Part shown: positions 6,315-12,660 of the stretch, one piece after another
Numbering within the stretch: the first letter of the stretch is position 1
How the letters are laid out: every line of letters starts with the position of its first letter
Assembly: GCA_016206635.1 (NCBI GenBank)
Contig: JACQRF010000072.1
Coordinates: forward strand, 1-13,404
Source of the DNA: Candidatus Omnitrophota bacterium
GTDB lineage: Bacteria; Omnitrophota; Gorgyraeia; 1-14-0-20-64-10; JACQQZ01
DNA length: 13,404 nucleotides
Direction: 5' to 3'
Program-made: the position numbers and the translations under genes
Notes under the pieces: generated by a model
Database searches by the model: none
What the model saw: the letters and a program-made list of their open reading frames with translations, nothing else
Told to the model about the DNA's origin: nothing

Positions 6315-6841
6315 CCCGCGACTTCGTGGACCGGGCCCGGAAGATCCGGCTGCTGGCGCTTGATGTGGACGGGGTGCTGACCGACGGGCGGATCATCCTG
6401 GACGATCGCAACGGGCACGCCAAGCATTTTGATGTCCACGACGGCTTCGGCCTGGTGTTGTGGGCCAAGGCGGGGCGCGCGTCGGCCATCATCACGGCGG
6501 AGCGCAGCCAGATCGTCGCCCGCCGCGCCCGGCAGCTGCGGATCCGCTGGGTGGCGCAATACGCGCGGGACAAGCGGAAGGCGTACGAGCGCCTGCGCCG
6601 GCGCTGCGGCCTGCCGGATGCGGCGATCTGTTTTCTCGGCGACGACCTCTTGGATCTGCCCGTGCTGACCCGCGTCGGCTTGGCGATCGCCACGGCCAAC
6701 GCGGTTCCGGAGGTCAAGCGCGAGGCCCATTACGTCACGCGCCGCCCCGGCGGCCGCGGCGCGGTGCGGGAGGCGATCGGCCAGATCCTGAAGGCCCAGG
6801 GCCGCTGGGCCCCGCTGGTCCAGGAGTTTTTGCGCCGATGA
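6311..6841 (+). CDS. kdsC: Kdo-8-phosphate phosphatase, HAD superfamily
   Basis: Hydrolyses Kdo-8-phosphate to Kdo and phosphate in the cytoplasm. The 176-aa length is typical of this small, capless HAD enzyme. Catalytic Asp18 and Asp20 are in LLALDVDGVLTDG. The substrate-facing FDVHDGFG is present, motif II is IITAERS, the motif III lysine is probably in YARDKRKAYE, and motif IV is FLGDDLLDLPVL. The C-terminal VTRRPGGRGAVRE is the usual KdsC tail. The family normally has ITGR at motif II; here it is ITAE, which keeps the Thr but replaces the Gly-Arg. Both ends overlap neighbours by ATGA (kdsD upstream, the PilN-like gene downstream), so this is the middle of a tight operon. Confidence 0.92.
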   Translation: MTRDFVDRARKIRLLALDVDGVLTDGRIILDDRNGHAKHFDVHDGFGLVLWAKAGRASAIITAERSQIVARRARQLRIRWVAQYARDKRKAYERLRRRCGLPDAAICFLGDDLLDLPVLTRVGLAIATANAVPEVKREAHYVTRRPGGRGAVREAIGQILKAQGRWAPLVQEFLRR

Positions 6842-7341
6842 CCGCGCCATGGTTGCGGGGGTGGAGCCGCCGCGGGGTCCCCGTGGCGGCCGGCGGCCTC
6901 CTCCTGATCTATCTCCTGCTGCGGATCCAAATCGTCCTGTACGACCGCCGGATCCAGCGGGATGAAGCGACCCTCGCCCGGTTGCGGCCGGCGGTGGTCG
7001 AGGCGGCCCAGGCCAGGGAGTTGGGCGCGACCGTGGCGGCGCAGCAGCGGTTTGCCGAGACCCTCCGGGCGTCGGCGATCGCGTGGGGGCCGGTATTCCA
7101 GCGGTTGGCGGCCCTGCTGCCCCCGACGATGGTGTTGCACACGGTGGCGATCGACGGCGCCCGCATGACGCTCCACGGCGTGCTGAGGGTCCCGCCCGCC
7201 GATCCCCAGGCGTACCTGGCGACCGTGGCCGCCGCGCTCAAGCGGCACGGCGTGTTCCGCGCGGTGACGATCGCCGTCGCCCCCAGGACCCCCGATGACC
7301 CGGCGGTCGTCCGGGTTGATCTGATCGGAGAGCTGCAGTGA
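6838..7341 (+). CDS. PilN-like bitopic inner-membrane protein
   Basis: A 167-aa protein starting at the ATG that overlaps the kdsC stop (ATGA). Residues about 13-35 (PVAAGGLLLIYLLLRIQIVL) form one membrane helix. A charged, probably coiled-coil stretch (about 36-80) follows. The periplasmic part has the PilN/GspL-like signature: W-x-x-x-FQRLAALLPPTMVLHTVAIDG, then LHGVL, a helix and HGVFRAVTIAV. In type IV pilus systems PilN pairs with PilO and binds PilM through an N-terminal INLLP motif. That motif is absent here (MTAPWLRGW instead), and no pilM is in the window. The fold call is by pattern, not by search. Its place between kdsC and lptC and the overlaps on both sides suggest a role in the envelope linked to LPS rather than a pilus. 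Confidence 0.65.
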   Translation: MTAPWLRGWSRRGVPVAAGGLLLIYLLLRIQIVLYDRRIQRDEATLARLRPAVVEAAQARELGATVAAQQRFAETLRASAIAWGPVFQRLAALLPPTMVLHTVAIDGARMTLHGVLRVPPADPQAYLATVAAALKRHGVFRAVTIAVAPRTPDDPAVVRVDLIGELQ

Positions 7342-8228
7342 CGGACGCGCACCCTCGAGAGACGTCGTTGTTCCTCGGGATGGGCATCGTCGTGGCCTTG
7401 GTCGCCGCGATCTTCTTTAGCATGACGATGGCGTGGCGACAGGCGGCGCAGCGCCACGCCCGCTGGCGGGAACTGCGCCAGCAGGTGGTGGCGGCCGACC
7501 GGCAGACGCGCGAGGCCCCGCCGCCGGAGGCGCGCGATCAGCTGGCGGCTCAGGCGCAGCAGGCCGGCCGGGTCTTCGTGACAAGCGACCAGATCCCGTT
7601 GATCCGCAGCCGGGTGGCTGCGCTGGCGGAGCAGGCCGGGGTGACCGTGACCTGGCTCCCGACGACGACGCCGGTCAAGCCGGCGGCGCCATGGCCCGGG
7701 TTTGACGGCTGTTATGAGGTGCTCTCCCTCGTGGGCACGCTGGAGGCGCCCTATCGCGGGGTGGCGGAGGTCCTGGATCGCCTCGCCGCCTTCGACGACC
7801 CGGCGATCGGGGTCAGGAGCTGTGCCATCACGCCGGCCCCGCCATCGGAGACCCCGGCGGTCGACCCCCGCCAACGGCTGAAGGCGCGGTTCGTGCTGGA
7901 GACCTATCTGTGGACGCCGGGGGCCTCGCCGAAAGGGGGGGTCCCGCCGCCGCCGGCCGGCCCGGCGCCCCTGGCGCGCGACTCCTCGGACACTCCGGCG
8001 GCGTGGGCTCGCGATCCGTTCGATCCCCGGTACGTTCCCACCGGCGGCGTGGAGGGCCTTACCCTGAATGGCATCGTGTGGGATTCGCGCCACCCGACCT
8101 GTTTGATCAACGGGACGGAGCTCGGGCCCGGCGACATGGTCAACGGGTATACGGCGCTCGTGATCACGCCGGAGACCGTCGTGCTGCGTGGCGAGTCGCG
8201 GGAGGCGGTGCTGACCGTCTCACCTTGA
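7338..8228 (+). CDS. PilO/PilP-like fusion protein, bitopic inner membrane
   Basis: A 296-aa protein starting at GTG 7338 in a GTGA overlap with the PilN-like gene. Residues about 11-32 are a membrane helix, and 34-80 are probably coiled coil. Residues about 83-192 resemble the PilO periplasmic domain (IPLIRSRVAALAEQAGV, then YEVLSLVGTLEAPYRGVAEVLDRLAAF, ending FVLETYLW). A Pro/Gly-rich linker (194-222) leads to WARDPFDPRY and a small beta domain (239-294) with GLTLNGIVWDSRHPTCLINGT, LGPGDMVNGY and VVLRG. This last part resembles PilP or the GspC homology region. In pilus machines PilO and PilP are separate proteins that link the inner-membrane platform to the secretin, so the fusion is unusual. 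No secretin, PilM or pilin is nearby. The architecture is well supported; the homology is pattern-based and the function unknown. Confidence 0.62.
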   Translation: MTDAHPRETSLFLGMGIVVALVAAIFFSMTMAWRQAAQRHARWRELRQQVVAADRQTREAPPPEARDQLAAQAQQAGRVFVTSDQIPLIRSRVAALAEQAGVTVTWLPTTTPVKPAAPWPGFDGCYEVLSLVGTLEAPYRGVAEVLDRLAAFDDPAIGVRSCAITPAPPSETPAVDPRQRLKARFVLETYLWTPGASPKGGVPPPPAGPAPLARDSSDTPAAWARDPFDPRYVPTGGVEGLTLNGIVWDSRHPTCLINGTELGPGDMVNGYTALVITPETVVLRGESREAVLTVSP

Positions 8229-8252
8229 CACGGCGCGACCCCCTGTTACAAT
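8225..8252 (+). promoter_or_regulatory. Sigma-70 promoter before lptC
   Basis: TTGACA (8225-8230, covering the stop codon of the upstream gene) and TACAAT (8247-8252) are spaced by 16 bp. That is the same -35, -10 and spacing as the restriction-modification promoter. Transcription would start near 8259, only about 9 bases before the lptC ATG, so the leader would be too short for a normal ribosome-binding site. Confidence 0.72.
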
Positions 8253-8267
8253 AAGGCCCTTGCCTCC

Positions 8268-9125
8268 ATGCATCCCCGGGTGATCCATGCCATCGCGCTC
8301 CTGCTGATCGTCGGGGTCGCCGGGTGCGGCCGCCCGGTGGCGCCGCCGGCCGACGACCCGCCGGCCGGCCCGGCGCCCAGCGACGCCATCCAAGCGTTCA
8401 ATCTGGCCAGCTATGCCGACGATGGGCGCAAGCGCTGGGAGGTGCTCGGGACGACCGCGGATATGGCGGGCGCGACGATCCACTTGACGGATGTCATCGC
8501 CACCACGTTTGGCGAGAAGGGGCACGTGACCGTGACCGCGAACGAAGGGACCTTTGATCGGGAGCGCCAGCACGTGCAGCTCCAGGGCGATGTCAAGGCG
8601 GTGACGTCCGACGGCACGACGGTGACGGCCCCCTCCATGCTCTGGGATGCCGACCGGCAGGTGGCGTCCACGCCGGAGTGGACCACGGTCCAACGCGGTG
8701 GGCTGACGGTGCGGGGCCTCGGGGCGACGGGCACGCCGCAGTTCAAGAACGTGCGGTTCCACGAGCAGGTGCGGGTGGACGTGTCCCCGTCCACCACGAT
8801 CACCTGCCGGGGCCCCTTGGAGGTTGATTATGAGCGCCACCGGGCCCGGTTTTGGCGGGAGGTCCGCGTGCAGGATCCTCGGGGCGATGTGTGGGCCGAC
8901 CGCATGGACGTGCGGCTCGATCCGACGAGCCAGCGGATCACGCAGGTGCAATGCTGGGGGCACGTGAGCATCCATCGCCCGAATCAGGTGGCGCGGGCGC
9001 GTCGGGCGCGCTATGAGACGCGCAGCGGCACCCTCGTGCTGATCGGGCATCCCAGCGTCACGTATGGTCCCGAGCGCCAGCCGATGCCCTCGCCAGGACG
9101 GATGGATGGCCGAACAGCTCCTTGA
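8268..9125 (+). CDS. lptC: LPS export lipoprotein: LptC domain fused to an LptA/OstA-like domain
   Basis: A component of the periplasmic LPS bridge. The 285-aa product starts with a lipoprotein signal peptide (residues 1-20, lipobox VAGC, Cys20), so it should be lipid-anchored rather than bitopic like E. coli LptC. After a Pro/Ala-rich stretch, residues about 40-165 match LptC: FNLASYADDGRKRWEVLG, VTANEGTFDRERQHVQLQGDV, DGTTVTAPSMLWD, and a turn ending in GLTVRGLGATG. Residues about 175-268 form a second beta-jellyroll-like segment resembling LptA: EVRVQDPRGDVWADRMDVRL, ITQVQCWGHVSI, ARRARYETRSGTLVLIG. No separate lptA is found before lptB, so this protein may combine both roles. It has its own promoter after a 39-bp gap and overlaps lptB by 20 bases. 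The LptC part is more certain than the LptA part. Confidence 0.8.
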   Translation: MHPRVIHAIALLLIVGVAGCGRPVAPPADDPPAGPAPSDAIQAFNLASYADDGRKRWEVLGTTADMAGATIHLTDVIATTFGEKGHVTVTANEGTFDRERQHVQLQGDVKAVTSDGTTVTAPSMLWDADRQVASTPEWTTVQRGGLTVRGLGATGTPQFKNVRFHEQVRVDVSPSTTITCRGPLEVDYERHRARFWREVRVQDPRGDVWADRMDVRLDPTSQRITQVQCWGHVSIHRPNQVARARRARYETRSGTLVLIGHPSVTYGPERQPMPSPGRMDGRTAP

Positions 9126-9834
9126 GACGCAGGCCCTCCGGAAGAGTTACCATGGGCGCCGCGTCGTAGATGGGGTCGAGATCACCGTCCGTCGCGGGGA
9201 GATCGTCGGGTTGCTGGGCCCCAACGGCGCGGGGAAGACCACGACGTTCTATATGGTCGTCGGGCTGATCCCGCCGGAGTCGGGCCGGATCCTGTTCGAT
9301 GGGGATGAGATCACCCGGATGCCGATGTACCGGCGGGCCCGCGCCGGCATCGGATATCTAGCGCAGGAGCCGTCGATCTTCCGCCGGCTGACGGTCGAGC
9401 AAAATATCCTGGCTATTTTGGAGACCTTGGGGCTTCCTCGGCGGGAGCAGTTCCAGCGCTTGGGCACGCTGCTGGCGGAGCTGGGGATCGCCCACCTGGC
9501 GAAGGCCCGGGCCGACACGTTGTCGGGCGGGGAACGCCGGCGGTTGGAGATCACCCGGGCATTGGTGACGGAGCCGCAGTTCATCCTGCTGGACGAGCCG
9601 TTCAGCGGCATTGACCCGATCGCCGTGGCCGATTGCCAGGAGATCATCCGGGGGTTGCGGGCCCGCGGGCTGGGCGTTCTCTTGACGGACCATAACGTGC
9701 GCGAGACGCTGGCGATCACCGACCGCGCCTATCTCATGGCGGAAGGGCGCGTGCTGATCACCGGCAGCGCGCAGGAGTTGATCGAAGACCCGAAGGCCCG
9801 GGCCATCTATTTGGGCCCGGCCTTCCAACTGTGA
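9106..9834 (+). CDS. lptB: LPS export ABC transporter ATPase
   Basis: The cytoplasmic ATPase that powers extraction of LPS from the inner membrane with LptF and LptG (not in this window). The ATG at 9106 has AGGA at 9095-9098, 7 bases upstream, and yields 242 aa, the length of E. coli LptB. An earlier in-frame start at 9064 would add 14 atypical residues inside lptC. All ABC marks are present: Walker A GPNGAGKTT (38-46), Q-loop YLAQEPSIFRRLTVEQN (Gln87), signature LSGGERRRLEI (139-149), Walker B FILLDEP with Glu164, D-loop GIDP and switch His196 in LTDHNVRETL. The last motif and LAQEPSIFR are typical of LptB rather than other ABC ATPases. It overlaps lptC by 20 bases. The rpoN gene that often follows lptB is absent; tig comes 27 bases later. 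Confidence 0.95.
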   Translation: MAEQLLETQALRKSYHGRRVVDGVEITVRRGEIVGLLGPNGAGKTTTFYMVVGLIPPESGRILFDGDEITRMPMYRRARAGIGYLAQEPSIFRRLTVEQNILAILETLGLPRREQFQRLGTLLAELGIAHLAKARADTLSGGERRRLEITRALVTEPQFILLDEPFSGIDPIAVADCQEIIRGLRARGLGVLLTDHNVRETLAITDRAYLMAEGRVLITGSAQELIEDPKARAIYLGPAFQL

Positions 9835-9861
9835 GGGCCGAGGGGGCCTGAGCGATACCCC

Positions 9862-10911
9862 ATGGGCATGAAGATCGCCGTCGCCAATACCGGCGTGTGC
9901 CAGAAATCGCTGACCGTCGAGGTGGCGGCCGAGGCCGTCGCCGCGGCGCGCGAGCAGGCCGTCCGTGACCTGGCCCGCGCGGCCCGCGTCCCCGGCTTCC
10001 GCGTCGGGCATGCCCCGCGCGATCTGGTGATCCGCCACTACGGCGACCAGGCCCGCGAGGAAACGATCCGCCGGGTGATCGGCGAGTATTTGCCCCAGGC
10101 GCTGGCCCAGTCGAAACTGGACCTGCTGGGTGATCCCGAGGTGACGGCGGTGTCGCTGAACGATGGCCGCCCGATGGCGTTCACGGCGCGGTGCGAGATC
10201 ATGCCGGAGATCCCGCTGCGCCCCGCGCGCGGCCTGAAGCTCACGCGGCCGGCGGTGGCCGTCACGGACGCGCAGGTCGAGTCCGTGCTCACGGCGCTGC
10301 AGGAGCGGCACGCGACGCTGGAGCCGGTCGCCGGCCAGGCGGAGAAGGTCAAGCGGGTGCCCCCGCTGGATGACGCGTTCGCCGCGCTGGTCGGCGTCGA
10401 GACGCTGGAGGCGCTGCGGGCGCGAGTGCGGGAGGACCTGACGCGCGAGCTGACGGCGCAGGCCCAGCGCGCCGTCGAGGAGCAGGCGATCCAGCGCCTG
10501 CTCGAGCAGACGACATTCGAGGTGCCGCCATCCCTGGTGCAGTCGCAGGGCCAGCGGTTGCTGCGGGAAGCCCAGTGGCGGCTCCTGACCCAAGGGACCG
10601 CTCCGGGTGAGGTGACGCAGCGCACGGCGCTGCTGACCGACCAGGCCCAGCAGGGGGCCCTGCGGCAGGTCAAGGCGTTCTTCCTCTTGCGGCAGTTGGC
10701 GAAGACGCACGGCTTGATGGCGACCGAGGCCGAGATCGAGGCCCGGATCGCGGCGCTCGCCGCCCGCTCGCAGCGGACGCCGGCGGCGGTGCGCGCCGAG
10801 CTGCAGCGCGAGCGGTTGGTGAGCGAGCTGGCGTGGGACATCACCCGCGCGAAGGTCTTGGAGTGGATTCTGGCGCAGGCGGAGATTACCGAGAAGGAGT
10901 CGTCCCTATGA
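9862..10911 (+). CDS. tig: Trigger factor lacking the PPIase domain
   Basis: A ribosome-bound chaperone that shields nascent chains at the exit tunnel. The N-terminal domain (to about residue 125) carries the ribosome-docking motif VPGFRVGHAP (43-52) and the typical VIRHYGDQAREE helix. The C-terminal arm domain starts at PPLDDAFAALVG (167-178) and continues with LEALRARVREDLTREL, AQRAVEEQAIQRLLEQT, VPPSLVQSQGQRLLREAQ and KVLEWILAQAEITEKE. Between them, where about 90 residues of FKBP-type PPIase normally sit, there is only a short join (TLEPVAGQAEKVKRV, 152-166). The total is 349 aa, against about 430 normally. The frame is continuous across the join, so this is a clean domain loss. The start may be ATG 9862 or ATG 9868. 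The stop overlaps the clpP start (ATGA). Confidence 0.92.
   Translation: MGMKIAVANTGVCQKSLTVEVAAEAVAAAREQAVRDLARAARVPGFRVGHAPRDLVIRHYGDQAREETIRRVIGEYLPQALAQSKLDLLGDPEVTAVSLNDGRPMAFTARCEIMPEIPLRPARGLKLTRPAVAVTDAQVESVLTALQERHATLEPVAGQAEKVKRVPPLDDAFAALVGVETLEALRARVREDLTRELTAQAQRAVEEQAIQRLLEQTTFEVPPSLVQSQGQRLLREAQWRLLTQGTAPGEVTQRTALLTDQAQQGALRQVKAFFLLRQLAKTHGLMATEAEIEARIAALAARSQRTPAAVRAELQRERLVSELAWDITRAKVLEWILAQAEITEKESSL
10894..10899 (+). promoter_or_regulatory. Ribosome-binding site of clpP
   Basis: AAGGAG, 8 bases before the ATG at 10908, inside the tig coding end. It fixes the clpP start against longer in-frame alternatives such as 10833. Confidence 0.75.
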
Positions 10912-11504
10912 CACAGGCGCAATTGGTCCCGATCGTCGTCGAGCAGAGCGGCCGCGGGGAGCGGGCGTACGATATCTATTCGCGGTTGCTCAAGGATCGT
11001 ATCGTCTTCATCGGCATGCCGATTGACGATCTCATCGCGAATCTCGTCATCGCCCAGATCCTCTTCCTGCAAATGGAAGACCCGCAGAAGGACATCAGCG
11101 TGTACATCAACACGCCCGGCGGGTCGGTGACGGCGGGCTTGGCCATCTACGACACGATACGATTCGTCAAGCCGGCCGTCGCCACCTACTGCATGGGGCA
11201 GGCCACCTCGATGGGGGCGGTGCTCCTGGCCGCCGGCGCGAAAGGCAAGCGGTTTGCCCTCCCGCACGCACGGATCATGATTCACCAGCCGTGGGGCGGG
11301 GTGCAGGGGGCGGCCACCGATATCTCGATCCAGGCCCGCGAGATCCTGCGGCTCAAAGACCGGCTCAACGAGATCATCGCCTCGCATACCGGGCAGCCGC
11401 TGGACAAGGTCGTCAAAGACAGCGACCGCGACTACTTCATGTCGGCCGATGAGGCCAAGGCGTACGGGATCGTTGACGAGGTCATCCCGGGGAAAACGCT
11501 GTGA
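10908..11504 (+). CDS. clpP: ATP-dependent Clp protease proteolytic subunit
   Basis: A self-compartmentalised serine protease (tetradecamer) that degrades proteins fed by ClpX or ClpA/C. The 198-aa length is standard. The catalytic triad is visible: Ser101 in GQATSMGA, His126 in MIHQPWGG, and Asp175 in SDRDYFMSA. Their spacing (25 and 49 residues) equals that of E. coli ClpP (97, 122, 171). INTPGGSVTAGLAIYDT forms the oxyanion region. The short N-terminal stretch before RGERAYDIYSRLLKDRI fits a small cleaved propeptide. The tig-clpP pairing is common, normally followed by clpX. Here the stop overlaps the GTG of an aminotransferase gene (GTGA), and clpX is not in the window. Confidence 0.96.
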   Translation: MTQAQLVPIVVEQSGRGERAYDIYSRLLKDRIVFIGMPIDDLIANLVIAQILFLQMEDPQKDISVYINTPGGSVTAGLAIYDTIRFVKPAVATYCMGQATSMGAVLLAAGAKGKRFALPHARIMIHQPWGGVQGAATDISIQAREILRLKDRLNEIIASHTGQPLDKVVKDSDRDYFMSADEAKAYGIVDEVIPGKTL

Positions 11505-12646
11505 CGGCGTCGCCGCCCCGCCTGCTGACGCCCGGCCCCACGCCGCTGCCCCCGGAGGTGCTGGCGGCGCTCGGCCAGCCGATCATCCACCACCGCACCC
11601 CGCAGTTCCAGGCCGTCCTGCAGGAGGTCGCGGACGGTTTGAAGGGGGTGTTCCGCACGTCGTGGCCGGTCTATCTCCTGGCCGGCTCCGGGACCGCCGC
11701 GATGGAGGCGGCCGTCGCCAACCTCTGCTCCCGCGGCGATGACGCCCTCGTGCTGCGGGCCGGGAAATTCGGCGAGCGGTGGGGCGAGCTGTGCGCCGCG
11801 TACGGTGTGCGCGTGATCCCGCTGGACGCCCCGTGGGGGCGGGTCCCGTCGCCGGCGCAGGTGCAGCAGGCGTTGCGTGACCACCCATCGGTGAAGGGGG
11901 TGTTCGCCACCCTCTGCGAGACCTCGACCGGCGTGGTCGAGGATATCCGCGGCTACGCCCAGGTGGTCCAGGCGACGCCGGCGGTCCTCGTCGTGGACGC
12001 GATCAGCGGCCTCGGCGCCGAGCCGCTGGAGACCGAGGCGTGGGGGGTGGACGTCGTCGTGGCCGGCTCGCAAAAGGCGCTGATGCTCCCGCCCGGCCTG
12101 GCGTTCATCACCGCCTCCCCGAAGGCTTGGGGGCTGATCGAGCGGTCCACGTCGCCGCGCTACTACTTGAGCCTCCCGTTGGCCAAGAAGGTCTGGGACA
12201 AGGAGCAGGACACGCCGTTCACGCCGGCCATCACGCTGATCGTCGCGCTGGCGGCGGCCTTGCGCGTCATCCGCCAGGAAGGGCTGGACCAGATCCTCGA
12301 ACGGCACCGGAAGAACGCCGAGGCGATTCGCCATGCCGCCCAGGCGATGGGGTTGGCGTTGTACGCCGAGCCGTCGTGTTGCTCGCGCGCCGTCACGGCC
12401 GTCGCCGTGCCGCCCGGCGTGGACGGCAAGAAACTGGTCAAGGCGATGCGCGACCAGCACGGCATCACGATCGCCGGCGGGCAGTCGGAGCTGGCCGGCA
12501 AGATTTTCCGCATCGCCTCGATGGGCCACATCCAGCCGGATGATATCCGGGCCGCCATCGCGGCGCTCGAGCGGGTGCTGGGAGACCTCGGCTGGACGTT
12601 CCCGACCGGGGCGGGGAGCAAGGCGTTGGCGGAGGTCCTCGTGTGA
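11501..12646 (+). CDS. Class V PLP-dependent aminotransferase (serine/alanine-glyoxylate or phosphoserine type)
   Basis: A 381-aa fold-type I aminotransferase. It opens with LLTPGPTPLPPEVLAA and HHRTPQF, typical of the serine-pyruvate/alanine-glyoxylate group. AGSGTAAMEAAVANL lies near the phosphate site, ETSTGV is the substrate/cofactor loop, Asp166 in VVDAISGLG contacts the PLP ring, and Lys192 in AGSQKALMLPPG is the Schiff-base lysine. The tail includes FRIASMGHIQPDDI. The next gene is serA, whose product needs a transaminase to make phosphoserine, so a phosphoserine transaminase role replacing SerC is plausible. Serine-glyoxylate aminotransferase is the main alternative. It starts at a GTG overlapping the clpP stop and ends overlapping or abutting serA. 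Confidence 0.88.
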   Translation: MTASPPRLLTPGPTPLPPEVLAALGQPIIHHRTPQFQAVLQEVADGLKGVFRTSWPVYLLAGSGTAAMEAAVANLCSRGDDALVLRAGKFGERWGELCAAYGVRVIPLDAPWGRVPSPAQVQQALRDHPSVKGVFATLCETSTGVVEDIRGYAQVVQATPAVLVVDAISGLGAEPLETEAWGVDVVVAGSQKALMLPPGLAFITASPKAWGLIERSTSPRYYLSLPLAKKVWDKEQDTPFTPAITLIVALAAALRVIRQEGLDQILERHRKNAEAIRHAAQAMGLALYAEPSCCSRAVTAVAVPPGVDGKKLVKAMRDQHGITIAGGQSELAGKIFRIASMGHIQPDDIRAAIAALERVLGDLGWTFPTGAGSKALAEVLV

Positions 12647-12647
12647 T

Positions 12648-12652
12648 GGAGG
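12648..12652 (+). promoter_or_regulatory. Ribosome-binding site of serA
   Basis: GGAGG, 8 bases before the GTG at 12661. An ATG at 12646 in the same frame overlaps the aminotransferase stop, but it precedes this site and has no good Shine-Dalgarno of its own. The GTG is therefore preferred. Confidence 0.7.
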
Positions 12653-12660
12653 CCCATCCC

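Noticed and set aside
6838..8228. A type IV pilus or type II secretion operon
   Set aside because: Only PilN/PilO/PilP-like parts are present. No PilM, secretin, pilin, prepilin peptidase or assembly ATPase is visible, and the flanking genes are for LPS.
9358..11387. Two antisense ORFs of about 450 codons on the minus strand opposite lptB, tig and clpP
   Set aside because: They mirror the strongly G+C-biased third codon positions of the real genes, have no recognisable motifs (Arg/Ala/Gln-rich runs) and lie opposite clearly functional, conserved genes.
12646..12660. An ATG start for serA at 12646
   Set aside because: The good GGAGG lies after it, 8 bases before the GTG at 12661, and the N terminus from 12661 fits the family better.
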